The translations under genes were made by a program, and so were the position numbers. Of a stretch of 39,309 nt of DNA, positions 9,593 through 17,395 are shown in pieces (position 1 is the stretch's first letter; each line of letters starts with the position of its first letter). Source of the DNA: CAZXWK01 sp964644675. Lineage in GTDB: Bacteria > Actinomycetota > Coriobacteriia > Anaerosomatales > JAAXUF01. The DNA lies in assembly GCA_964644675.1 (NCBI GenBank), contig CAZXWK010000019.1, forward strand, positions 1-39,309. The letters are read 5' to 3'. Below the pieces are notes generated by a model. The model worked only from the letters and a program-made list of their open reading frames with translations. It was not told where the DNA came from and did not search any database.

Positions 9593-11282
9593 TCGCGCGC
9601 TGGTGCCCGGAGAGCTGCCGGCCCAGTTGGGCCGACGGTACCTGTGGGGCTTCGACACCTCCGAGTGCGAGCAGCACGTCTGCGACGTGCTGGTGATCGG
9701 TAGCGGCATCGCCGGCTTGACCGCCGCGCTCGCCGCGTCGGTGTCGCGCTCGGTCGCCCTCGTGACGAAGGGCGCCCTCACCGAGACCAACACCTGGTAC
9801 GCCCAGGGCGGCATCGCCGGCGCGGTGGGCGAGGCCGACAGCGTCGAGCTGCACCTCGCCGACACGCTCGTGGTCGGGCAGGGGCTGTGCGACGAGGACG
9901 TCGTGCGCGCGGTGGTGGGCGAGGCCCCCGAGGCGCTCGCTGAGCTGCGCTCCCTCGGCGTCAGCTTCGACCTGGGCGAGGGGGGCGAGGTCGCGCTGGC
10001 CCGCGAGGGCGGCCACTCCCTGCCGCGCGTGCTGCACTCGGGCGACGCCACCGGCGCGGCCGTGCAGCGCACGCTCACCGACGCGCTGCGCGCGGCTCCC
10101 GGCATCGAGGTCTTCGAGCGGCGGTTCCTGGTCGATCTCCTGACCGCGGGCGAGCGGTGCGTCGGGGCGCTGGTGCTCGACACCGAGCGCGGCATCCGCG
10201 AAGTCTACTGGTCGCGCGCGGTGGTGCTCGCCACGGGCGGAGCGGGTCAGGCCTACCGGGTCACCACCAACCCCGTCATCGCGACCGGTGACGGTCTGGC
10301 CGCCGCGTGGCGCGCGGGCGCGGAGGTCGCCGACCTCGAGTTCGTGCAGTTCCACCCGACGGCGCTCGACCACGACGCGGCACCGCGCTTCCTCATCACC
10401 GAGGCGTTGCGCGGAGAAGGCGCCTACCTGCTCGACTGCGACGAGAACCGTTTCATGCTGGGCGTGCATCCGCTCGCGGAGCTGGCGCCGCGCGACGTCG
10501 TCAGCCGCGAGATCGAGGCGGTCATGGCTCGCTGTGGACGCCGCAACGTCTGGCTCGACGCGCGGCACCTGGGCGAGGAGCACCTGCGTGCCCGGTTCCC
10601 CACGATCTGGGAGGCGTGCGCCGAGGCCGGCTACGACCTGGCGCGCGACCTGGTGCCCGTGGCGCCGGCGGCACACTACCTGGTCGGCGGCGTGCTCGTC
10701 GACGTGGACGGCCGCACCTCGGTCCCCGGTCTGTACGCGTCGGGCGAGGTCGCGGCGTCCGGGCTCCACGGCGCCAATCGACTCGCGAGCAATTCGCTGC
10801 TCGAGGGGCTCGTGTTCTCTCGGCGGATCGTGCGGGCGCTCGACGACGACGACCAAGTCGAGCTGCCTGACCGCATCGTCGCCGAGGGCGACGATCCCGC
10901 TCGGAGACCGGAGTTCTCCGCCGCGGCCGCGCGGGTCAAGGACGCGATGAGCGCGCACGTTTCGATGTCCCGCACGGATCAGGGCCTGGAGCGCGCCGCG
11001 GCAGAGTACGAGCAGCTCGCGGCCGTGCTCGACGCCGAGGGCGTCTCGGCGGGTGAGCTCGAGACCGAGAACCTGGTCACCGTCGGCACGCTGATCACGC
11101 ACGCGGCGTGGGTGCGCAGCGAGTCCCGCGGGTGCCATTCGCGCCTCGACTTTCGCGAGCGCGACGACGAGCATTGGCGCGTGCGCGTCGTTCAACAGCG
11201 CGGCAACATGCCCCGGCTCGTCGCGGTGGGGACACCTATCGTTGAGACGCCGCCTGCGCCGGCGGCCGAGAAGCCCGAGTAG
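9585..11282 (+). CDS. nadB: L-aspartate oxidase
   Basis: FAD enzyme that oxidises L-aspartate to iminoaspartate, the substrate of NadA. 565 residues. N-terminal dinucleotide fold VLVIGSGIAGLTAALAAS, then NTWYAQGGIAGAVGEADS, GGHSLPRVLHSGDATG, EFVQFHPTALDH, ALRGEGAYLLD and GLHGANRLASNSLLEGLVF; the succinate-dehydrogenase-like C-terminal domain is present. The TTG start at 9585 overlaps nadA by 8 bases; an in-frame GTG at 9603 is the alternative. About 35 residues precede the FAD fold. Aspartate oxidase can also use fumarate, so its presence does not require oxygen. Confidence 0.95.
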   Translation: MADRALVPGELPAQLGRRYLWGFDTSECEQHVCDVLVIGSGIAGLTAALAASVSRSVALVTKGALTETNTWYAQGGIAGAVGEADSVELHLADTLVVGQGLCDEDVVRAVVGEAPEALAELRSLGVSFDLGEGGEVALAREGGHSLPRVLHSGDATGAAVQRTLTDALRAAPGIEVFERRFLVDLLTAGERCVGALVLDTERGIREVYWSRAVVLATGGAGQAYRVTTNPVIATGDGLAAAWRAGAEVADLEFVQFHPTALDHDAAPRFLITEALRGEGAYLLDCDENRFMLGVHPLAELAPRDVVSREIEAVMARCGRRNVWLDARHLGEEHLRARFPTIWEACAEAGYDLARDLVPVAPAAHYLVGGVLVDVDGRTSVPGLYASGEVAASGLHGANRLASNSLLEGLVFSRRIVRALDDDDQVELPDRIVAEGDDPARRPEFSAAAARVKDAMSAHVSMSRTDQGLERAAAEYEQLAAVLDAEGVSAGELETENLVTVGTLITHAAWVRSESRGCHSRLDFRERDDEHWRVRVVQQRGNMPRLVAVGTPIVETPPAPAAEKPE

Positions 11283-11292
11283 CGGAGTGCCT

Positions 11293-12228
11293 GTGTTCGA
11301 CCTTCCCGACACCACCGACATCGTCGCGCTGGCACTCGCCGAGGACCTCGGCGTGGAGCCGGGGCGGTTCTCGGCGCGTACGATCGGCTCGCACGACATC
11401 CTCGAGCTCGACGTGACCGCTGCGGCAGCCGTGGGCTTCGACGCTCGGTTCGCCGGTCGCATCGTCGCCCGCGAGGCGTGCGTGGTCGCCGGTCTGCCCG
11501 TGGTCGCCGAGGTGTACGCGACGCTGTGCCGTGCGGCCGGCCTCGCCGATCCCGTCGAGGTGTTCCCGTTGGTGGCCGAGGGCTCGCGCGTCGTCGCGGG
11601 CACGCCGGTGGCCGAGATCGAGGGACTCGCCGCGGCGGTCCTGCTCGGCGAACGGACCGCCCTCGACTTCCTGATGGTGTTGTCCGGCATCGCCACCGAG
11701 ACCGCCGAGTGGGTGCGGATGGCAGGTCCCGATCTCGCCGTCTGCGACACCCGCAAGACGCCGCCCGGCCTGCGCGAGCTCGCCAAGTACGCGGTGCGCG
11801 TGGGCGGCGGGACGAACCATCGTCACGGCCTCCACGACATGGTGCTCGTCAAGGACAACCACATCCGCGCCGCGGGCGGCATCAGGGCTGCGGTCGCCAA
11901 GGCGCGAGAGGCGCACCCGGAGCTGCTCGTCGAGGTCGAGGCCGACTCGGTCGCGCAGGCGCTCGAGGCGGTCGGCGCCGGGGCCGACCTCGTGCTGCTC
12001 GACAACATGGACGACGCGGCGCTTGCCGAGGCGGTCGCGGCCGTGCGCGCAGCCGCCGCCGAGCGGGGCATCCGCGTCCTGACCGAGGCATCGGGCGGCA
12101 TCCGCCGCGAGCGGCTCGCGGCGCTTCGCGCGACCGGCGTGGACCGCGTGAGCACGAGCGCGCTCACGCTCGGCACGCGGGCCGTCGACTTCGGTCTGGA
12201 CGAGATCGCCGGGGGTGAGGCGCGATGA
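11293..12228 (+). CDS. nadC: Nicotinate-nucleotide pyrophosphorylase (carboxylating)
   Basis: Quinolinate phosphoribosyltransferase, the last step unique to NAD de novo synthesis. About 311 residues. Signatures: ERTALDFLMVLSGIAT, CDTRKTPPGLRELAKYAVRV, GGGTNHRHGLHDMVLVKDNH, EVEADSVAQALEA, LLDNM and TEASGGI. I chose GTG 11293 because GGAG lies five bases before it; GTG 11287 and a longer frame from 11242 that would overlap nadB are alternatives. nadA-nadB-nadC together give the complete aspartate-to-NaMN route. Confidence 0.94.
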   Translation: MFDLPDTTDIVALALAEDLGVEPGRFSARTIGSHDILELDVTAAAAVGFDARFAGRIVAREACVVAGLPVVAEVYATLCRAAGLADPVEVFPLVAEGSRVVAGTPVAEIEGLAAAVLLGERTALDFLMVLSGIATETAEWVRMAGPDLAVCDTRKTPPGLRELAKYAVRVGGGTNHRHGLHDMVLVKDNHIRAAGGIRAAVAKAREAHPELLVEVEADSVAQALEAVGAGADLVLLDNMDDAALAEAVAAVRAAAAERGIRVLTEASGGIRRERLAALRATGVDRVSTSALTLGTRAVDFGLDEIAGGEAR

Positions 12229-12962
12229 GCGTCTTCCAGTCGGTGCTCCAGTGGGTACTCTCGCTCCTCGGCACGTGGGGCTACCTCATCGTCTTCCTGG
12301 CGTGCGTTCTCGAGAACCTCTTCATCATCGGAAGCTTCACCCCCGGCGACGTCATCACCGCCGCCGCCGCGTTCACGGCGACGACGCCGCAGGGCCAGCA
12401 GCTCAATCCCTGGGTGCTGTTCGGCCTGGCGACCTTGGGTACGTTCATCGGCACCAACATCAGCTACTTCATCGGCCGGCGGGGAGGCCGCGACCTCATC
12501 GCGCGCGTGGGGCCCAGGTTCGGGATCGGGCTCGACGCCATCGAAGCGGGCGAGGAGTACTTCGAGCGGCACGGGTCGCCCACCATCGTCTTCGCGCGAT
12601 TCGTCGCGGTCATGAAGAACCTCGCGCCCGCGCTCGCCGGTGCCTCGCGGATGCACCTCTTCTGGTACGAGGTGTACTCGTTCGTCGGCGCCGTGGCGTA
12701 CGCCGGCCTGCTCACCGGCATCGGCTGGTTCCTGGGTTCGAGGTTCCAGCAGGGCCTGAAGTACCTCGGCGCGTTCTCGTGGGTCGTGCTCGCAGCCATC
12801 GCGCTCGTGGCCGGCGGAGCGTGGATCGCGAACCAGCGCCGCGTCCGGCGCAAGATCGCCGAAGGTGCGGCCGAGTACGAAGAGGAGCACGGCCCGATCG
12901 AGGTCGCCGAGACCGACGCGGCTCCGGAGTCCGACGACGGCCAGGCCGATGACGACGCGTGA
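12225..12962 (+). CDS. DedA/SNARE-associated family membrane protein
   Basis: 245-residue DedA-family integral membrane protein. Motifs: ENLFIIGSFTPGDVITAAAA with the membrane-embedded acidic/Pro-Gly segment, GTFIGTNISYFIGRRGGRDL, the RFVAVMKNLAPALAGASRM arginine/amphipathic helix, and a C-terminal hydrophobic helix about 185-203, then a charged acidic tail. DedA proteins act as lipid-carrier (undecaprenyl phosphate or phospholipid) translocases or support proton-motive-force homeostasis; the substrate of this one cannot be read from sequence. ATG 12225 overlaps the nadC stop (ATGA). Its place inside a cofactor operon may just reflect co-transcription. Confidence 0.88.
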   Translation: MSVFQSVLQWVLSLLGTWGYLIVFLACVLENLFIIGSFTPGDVITAAAAFTATTPQGQQLNPWVLFGLATLGTFIGTNISYFIGRRGGRDLIARVGPRFGIGLDAIEAGEEYFERHGSPTIVFARFVAVMKNLAPALAGASRMHLFWYEVYSFVGAVAYAGLLTGIGWFLGSRFQQGLKYLGAFSWVVLAAIALVAGGAWIANQRRVRRKIAEGAAEYEEEHGPIEVAETDAAPESDDGQADDDA

Positions 12963-13923
12963 CGACGTCCTCGCCGCGCTGCGCGATGCGGACGGCGAGC
13001 CGGTCAGCGGGGAGTCGCTCGCCCGCGAGCTCGGCGTCAGCAGGGTCGCGGTCGGCAAGCACGTCTCGGCGCTCCGAGACGCGGGCTATGGGATCGAGGC
13101 GCTGGCCGGCGCGGGCTACCGGCTCGTCTCGGCGCCCGACGCCCCGCTCCCTGTCGAGGTCGCTGCACTGCTGCAAACCGCGCTCTGGGTCGACCTGAGG
13201 GGCGGCGGGGCCACCGGCTCCACGAACGACGACGCGCGGACACTCGCGCGCGCCGGGGCACCCGAAGGTACCGCCGTGCTCGCTTCCGAGCAGACCGGCG
13301 GCCGCGGCCGGCTCGGGCGCACGTGGTCGTCGCCCCCGGGCGGCGTCTACCTCTCTGTGGTGCTCAGGCCGGTGGTCGCCCCCGCGCAGGTGGCGTCTCT
13401 CGCGCTCGCGGTGGCGCTCGGCGTCGCGCGGGGCTTCGACCGGTTGGGCGCGGACGCCGCGCTCAAGTGGCCGAACGACGTCCTGCTCGGCGAGCGGAAG
13501 CTCGCGGGCGTGCTTCTCGAGATGGGCGCGGAGCCCGATCGCGTCGAGTGGGTGGTGGCCGGCATCGGCGTCAACGTTCGCCGACCCGCCGAGAACCCCG
13601 CGCTCGCCCCGGGCGGTCTCGAGCCCGTCTACCTCTCAGACGCGCTGACCGCGCCGCTGCTTGCGCCCGTCGCCGCTGCCCTCCTCGATGGGGTCGCGGA
13701 AGCGTACGCGGAGTGGACCGCCCACGGGTTCTCGGCGATGCGGGAGGAGTACGAACGCCGGCACCGGCTCGTCGGGCGCCACGTCGCCGTGCGCGACCTG
13801 GCCGGCACGGTTCACGCCGAGGGTGTCGTCGCCGGCGTGGACGATGAGGGCCGGCTGCTCGTTCGGGATGCCGGCGGGGACGTCACGCCGGTCACGGCCG
13901 GGGAGGTCTCGCTCCGCGGCTGA
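12949..13923 (+). CDS. birA: Biotin-protein ligase and biotin repressor (bifunctional BirA)
   Basis: Makes biotinyl-AMP and attaches biotin to carboxylase subunits; with the N-terminal DNA-binding domain it also represses biotin genes. 324 residues: winged HTH about 5-60 (ESLARELGVSRVAVGKHVSA), catalytic domain with GSTNDDAR, TGGRGRLGRTWSSPPGG (about 117-133, the adenylate-binding loop), LKWPNDVLLGERKLAGVLLE and GIGVNV, and a C-terminal SH3-like cap. All parts are intact. ATG 12949 overlaps dedA by 14 bases, with no strong ribosome site, so translation may be coupled. A BirA-type operator lies just after the gene, before bioY, supporting the repressor role. Confidence 0.94.
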   Translation: MTTRDDVLAALRDADGEPVSGESLARELGVSRVAVGKHVSALRDAGYGIEALAGAGYRLVSAPDAPLPVEVAALLQTALWVDLRGGGATGSTNDDARTLARAGAPEGTAVLASEQTGGRGRLGRTWSSPPGGVYLSVVLRPVVAPAQVASLALAVALGVARGFDRLGADAALKWPNDVLLGERKLAGVLLEMGAEPDRVEWVVAGIGVNVRRPAENPALAPGGLEPVYLSDALTAPLLAPVAAALLDGVAEAYAEWTAHGFSAMREEYERRHRLVGRHVAVRDLAGTVHAEGVVAGVDDEGRLLVRDAGGDVTPVTAGEVSLRG

Positions 13924-13989
13924 GGCGGAGCCGGCGGCCGGGGGTTCGAGGTCGGCCTGCGAGGTTGACCGCCGCGCGCGTCCCCCTTA

Positions 13990-14021
13990 CCGTAAACCAA
14001 CCTACCGACAAAAGTTTACGG
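13990..14021. promoter_or_regulatory. BirA operator upstream of bioY
   Basis: Eight-base inverted repeat CCGTAAAC - N16 - GTTTACGG. The half-sites match the known BirA box (TGTAAACC - N14-16 - GGTTTACA type). The right arm runs up to the bioY ribosome site (GGAGA, 14020-14024), so bound BirA would block transcription start or early elongation. With birA immediately upstream, bioY is very probably repressed by biotinyl-AMP-loaded BirA. Confidence 0.85.
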
Positions 14022-14029
14022 AGACGAAG

Positions 14030-14626
14030 ATGCCCGAACCCACCGACCGCGACGCACCGACCCTGACCCCGGCCGCCCCGACCGCGACCTCGTCGCGCAC
14101 GCGGTACCTGACGACCGCCGCGCTGGTCGCGGCGCTCATGGCCGCGAGCGCGTGGATCTCGATCCCGCTCGGGGCGGTGCCCGTGACGCTTCAGGTCTTC
14201 GTGGTCGTGCTCGCCGCGCTGTTGCTTCCCGACGTCTGGGCTGCGGTCGCCATCGGCGTGTACGTCCTGCTCGGCGCGATCGGCGTCCCGGTGTTCTCGG
14301 GCGGGGGAGCCGGTGTCGGCACGCTCGCCGGACCGACCGGCGGCTACATCTTCGGCTTCCTGATCGGGGCCCCGCTCGGCGCGTTCGTCCGAGGGCGGCT
14401 CCAGCTCGCGGGAGCGCGCCAGATCGTCGCCGACATCGCGTGCGCGGTGGCTACCATCGCGAGCATCTACCTGCTGGGCTGGGTGCAGCTCGCGCTCGTC
14501 ACCGGCATGGGCGCGGGAGCCGCCTTCCTGGTCGGCGTCCTGCCGTTCCTCGCGGCCGACGCGATCAAGGCGGCCATCGCCATCGGCATCGCCCGGGCGG
14601 TTCGCAAGGCCGGCGTCGGGACGTAG
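14030..14626 (+). CDS. bioY: Biotin transporter BioY
   Basis: Substrate-binding membrane subunit (S component) for biotin uptake, working alone or with a shared ECF ATPase module. 198 residues, about six membrane helices after a polar 20-residue N-terminus. Signatures: SIPLGAVPVTLQVFVVVLAA and AGPTGGYIFGFLIGAPLGAF, both typical of BioY. ATG 14030 follows GGAGA. No bioA/B/D/F genes are in the window, so the picture here is salvage rather than synthesis. The BirA-type box in front gives its regulation. Confidence 0.94.
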   Translation: MPEPTDRDAPTLTPAAPTATSSRTRYLTTAALVAALMAASAWISIPLGAVPVTLQVFVVVLAALLLPDVWAAVAIGVYVLLGAIGVPVFSGGGAGVGTLAGPTGGYIFGFLIGAPLGAFVRGRLQLAGARQIVADIACAVATIASIYLLGWVQLALVTGMGAGAAFLVGVLPFLAADAIKAAIAIGIARAVRKAGVGT

Positions 14627-14641
14627 CGGGGTACGAGCTCT

Positions 14642-14664
14642 CGACGGGCGCCGTTGCCCCGTCG
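14642..14664. terminator. Weak hairpin between convergent bioY and histidine kinase
   Basis: CGACGGG / CCCGTCG, 7-bp stem with a nine-base loop, in the 69-base gap between the two convergent genes. It could serve both; no T-run on either side. Confidence 0.35.
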
Positions 14665-14695
14665 TCCGGCGAGCGCGCGCGGCGTCCGGCGGGAG

Positions 14696-15736
14696 CTAGT
14701 CGACGTGCGGAGCGTCCGCGATGGCGGGGAGGACCACCGTCATACGCGCGCCGCCGCCAGGCAGGTTGGCGGCTTCGATGCGCCCGCCGTGCGCGGTGAC
14801 GATCGCGCGCACGATCGCGAGTCCCAGGCCCGCGCCGCCGCTCGAGCGGGTGCGGCTCGTGTCGGCCCGGTAGAAGCGGTCGAACAGGCGCGGCAGGTCG
14901 TCTTCGGGGATGCCCGGTCCGTCGTCGAGCACCGAGAGCACCGCGCGGTCGCCCTCGGCGGTCAGCTCGACCTGCACGTGGCCGCCTTCGCCCACGATCC
15001 GGCTCGCGTTGTCCACGAGGTTGAGGACGACTTGCTGCAGCCGGTCCTGGTCTCCCAACACCAAGGGCGTCCGACCGTTCACGGTGAGCGACACGTCGCG
15101 GTCCTCGAGCAGCGGCTCGAGCATCGCGGCCGCGCGGTCGGCCGCGAGCCGCAGGTCGACCTGGCGCAGCGGCAGCTCGCCGGTCGCGCCCTCGATGCGC
15201 TGGAGCGTGAGCAAGTCGTTCGCGAGCCGGCCGAGCCGCTCGGCTTCGAGCGCGATCGTCGTCAGGAACCGCTGCTGGTCCTCGGGCTCGACGTCGCCGT
15301 CAAGCAGCGTCTCCGCGGCCCCGCGTATCGCGGTCAGCGGCGTGCGCAGCTCGTGGCTCACGTCCGAGACGAACTGCGTCTTGCGCCGCTCCTCGGCCTT
15401 CAACTCGTCGACCGCTCGGTCGACCTCGACGGCCATCTGGTTGAACGACTCGGCGATGATGCGGGTCTCCCGCGGTCCGTCGACGTCGGCGCGCACCGAG
15501 CGCGAGCCCGACGCGAACGACGTCGCGGTCACCCCCAGACGTTCGATCGGCGCGACGAACGAGTGCGCGATCGCCCGCCCGATGAGCCCGGCGGCGACCC
15601 CGACGGCCGCGAGGCTGATCGCCCAGACGACGGGGGACTCGGGCAGGAACCACGCGACCGCGAACGCACCACCCGCGGCGAGCACCGCGAAGACGGCCAG
15701 CGTGAGCGCGATGCGCGTGCGAAGTGTGCTGCGCAT
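14696..15736 (-). CDS. Sensor histidine kinase, no extracytoplasmic sensing domain
   Basis: 346-residue membrane histidine kinase. Two N-terminal helices (about 9-31 and 36-56) are joined by only four residues, then a HAMP-like linker (57-110), HisKA domain with phospho-His128 (VSDVSHELRTPLTA), and HATPase with N box (VVLNLVDNASR), G1 (DDGPGIP), F box (LFDRFYR) and G2 (GGAGLGLAIV). With no loop outside the membrane it probably senses within or at the membrane, or through a partner protein. ATG 15736 is five bases after the response-regulator stop, so the pair is one operon; a longer frame upstream lies inside the regulator gene and is not used. Membrane partner and signal unknown. Confidence 0.92.
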   Translation of the reverse strand: MRSTLRTRIALTLAVFAVLAAGGAFAVAWFLPESPVVWAISLAAVGVAAGLIGRAIAHSFVAPIERLGVTATSFASGSRSVRADVDGPRETRIIAESFNQMAVEVDRAVDELKAEERRKTQFVSDVSHELRTPLTAIRGAAETLLDGDVEPEDQQRFLTTIALEAERLGRLANDLLTLQRIEGATGELPLRQVDLRLAADRAAAMLEPLLEDRDVSLTVNGRTPLVLGDQDRLQQVVLNLVDNASRIVGEGGHVQVELTAEGDRAVLSVLDDGPGIPEDDLPRLFDRFYRADTSRTRSSGGAGLGLAIVRAIVTAHGGRIEAANLPGGGARMTVVLPAIADAPHVD

Positions 15737-15741
15737 GGGCG

Positions 15742-16446
15742 CTAGGCGGTGCGGAAGCGGTAGCCGTACCCGCGGACCGTCTCGACGAGCGACGGGTCGA
15801 CCCCGGCCGCCTCGAGCTTGTCGCGCAGCCGCTTGACGTGCGTGTCGACGGTCTTGGTCTCGACGAGGTACTCCCAGCCCCAGGCCTCGCGCAGGAGCTG
15901 GTCGCGCGAGAGCACCTTCCCGCCGTGTCGCATGAGGCACGCGAGCAGCTCGAATTCGCGCGGCGTCAGGTCGATCAGGCGCCCGTCCGCCTCGGCGACG
16001 TGCGCGGCCTCGTCGAGCACGATCCCGGCGATCTCGATCCGCTCGCCGGCGACGCCTGCCTCGCGAACGCCCGACGGCGCGCGGCGCAGCAGCGCCTTGA
16101 CGCGCGCCTGCAGCTCGCGGACGCCGAACGGCTTGGCGAGGTAGTCGTCGCCGCCGATCTCGAGCCCGACGACCTTGTCGAGCTCCGTGTCGCGGGCCGA
16201 GAGGAACAGCACCGGGACGCTCGACTCGGCCCGCAGACGGCGGCAGACCTCGTAGCCGTCCATACCGGGGAGCATCACGTCGAGCACCACGAGGTCGAAG
16301 GGCGTCGCCTTCGCGAGCTCGAGCGCGTCGTCGCCGTTCTCGGCGACGGAGACCTCGTAGCCCTCCTTGCGCAGGTTGTAGCTCACGAACTCGGTGATGG
16401 AGGCCTCGTCGTCGACGACGAGGATGCGGGCGGGGGTGTCGGTCAC
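15742..16446 (-). CDS. OmpR/PhoB-family response regulator
   Basis: 234-residue partner of the adjacent histidine kinase. Receiver domain with the acidic pair (VVDDE, 11-14), phospho-Asp56 (LVVLDVMLPGMDG), Thr/Ser in LFLSARD and Lys in LAKPFG are all intact. The C-terminal winged helix (about 135-234) has LTPREFELLACLMRHGGKVL, VDTHVKRLRDKLE and TVRGYGYRF. GTG 16446 is supported by GGGAGG six bases upstream on the minus strand; an in-frame ATG 99 bases further up would run through the shared promoter region with coaX. PhoB/ResD-like in general form; the regulon cannot be named. Confidence 0.93.
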   Translation of the reverse strand: MTDTPARILVVDDEASITEFVSYNLRKEGYEVSVAENGDDALELAKATPFDLVVLDVMLPGMDGYEVCRRLRAESSVPVLFLSARDTELDKVVGLEIGGDDYLAKPFGVRELQARVKALLRRAPSGVREAGVAGERIEIAGIVLDEAAHVAEADGRLIDLTPREFELLACLMRHGGKVLSRDQLLREAWGWEYLVETKTVDTHVKRLRDKLEAAGVDPSLVETVRGYGYRFRTA

Positions 16447-16478
16447 GGTGAGCCTCCCGTGGGATCGGGTGCAGGCGT

Positions 16479-16509
16479 TTGGGCAGGTGATGGGCCTGGC
16501 GGGTACAAT
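16479..16509 (+). promoter_or_regulatory. Possible coaX promoter
   Basis: TTGGGC (16479-16484) and TACAAT (16504-16509) separated by 19 bases in the divergent region before coaX. The -10 is good, the -35 weak and the spacing long. ATGATA at 16536-16541 could be the opposite-strand -10 (TATCAT) for the two-component operon. Confidence 0.35.
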
Positions 16510-16630
16510 GGCTGTGGCCAGGCGGGCCTCGCCCGATGATAGCACCAGCCCGGCGGTGCCCCTGCTCGCGTCACCGCCCCGTCACCTGCGCACCCGCCGA
16601 GCCGCCCGAACCCGCGTCCCAGGAGGACCC

Positions 16631-17395
16631 GTGCTCTTCGCAGTCGACGTCGGCAACACCCAGACCGTGCTCGGCCTCTTCGACGCCGAGGACCTCGTCG
16701 GGCACTGGCGCATCTCGACCAACGCGTCGCTCACCGGCGACGAACTGCGGGTCAAGGTCTCGGGCCTGCTCGCGCTCGACGGGCACTCGTGGACCGACGT
16801 CGACCACGTCATCCTCTCGTCGGTCGTGCCGCGCCTCACCTCGGCGTGGGAGGACGTCACGCGCGTCGCGTGCGCCTGCGACCTGCTCGTGGTCGGCCCC
16901 GGGCTCAAGACCGGGATGCCGATCCGCTACGACAACCCGCACGAGGTCGGGGCGGACCGCATCGTCAACGGCGTCGCCGCGTATGAGCGCTTGGGCGGGC
17001 CGGTCATCGTCGTGGACTTCGGTACCGCGACGACCATCGACGTGATCGACGCCGAGGGCAGCTACCTGGGCGGGGCGATCGCGCCGGGCGTCGAGACCAG
17101 CGCAGAGGCGCTCTTCAGCAAGGCCGCGCGCCTCTCGAAGGTCGACCTCGAGGCACCCTTGCACGCGATCGGAACGAACACGCGCGCGAGCGTGCAGGCC
17201 GGGCTCATGCTCGGCGAGGCCGCGATGGTCGATGGGCTCGTGCGCAAGGTGTGGGCCGAGCTCGACGTCGAGGCTCCGGTCATCGCGACCGGCGGGCTCG
17301 CCGAGCGCATGGGGCCGCTGTGCGAGACGATCGGCCACGTCGACCTCGACCTGACGCTCGAGGGGCTACGGATCGTCTACGCCCGCAACCGGTAG
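16631..17395 (+). CDS. coaX: Type III pantothenate kinase
   Basis: Phosphorylates pantothenate, the first step from vitamin B5 to coenzyme A; CoaX enzymes are not feedback-inhibited by CoA. 254 residues, ASKHA fold: AVDVGNTQTVLGLF (phosphate-1 loop), GADRIVNGVAAYER, IVVDFGTATTIDVI (phosphate-2) and GGAIAPGVETSAEALFSKAA. GTG 16631 has AGGAGG four bases upstream. It complements panB and panC earlier in the window. Its last 30 bases overlap the end of the convergent CCA-adding enzyme gene. Confidence 0.94.
   Translation: MLFAVDVGNTQTVLGLFDAEDLVGHWRISTNASLTGDELRVKVSGLLALDGHSWTDVDHVILSSVVPRLTSAWEDVTRVACACDLLVVGPGLKTGMPIRYDNPHEVGADRIVNGVAAYERLGGPVIVVDFGTATTIDVIDAEGSYLGGAIAPGVETSAEALFSKAARLSKVDLEAPLHAIGTNTRASVQAGLMLGEAAMVDGLVRKVWAELDVEAPVIATGGLAERMGPLCETIGHVDLDLTLEGLRIVYARNR

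Noticed and set aside
15737..15940. Longer N-terminus for the histidine kinase
   Set aside because: The extra 68 codons lie entirely inside the response-regulator gene in another frame and encode Arg/Ala/Gly-rich sequence with no domain.
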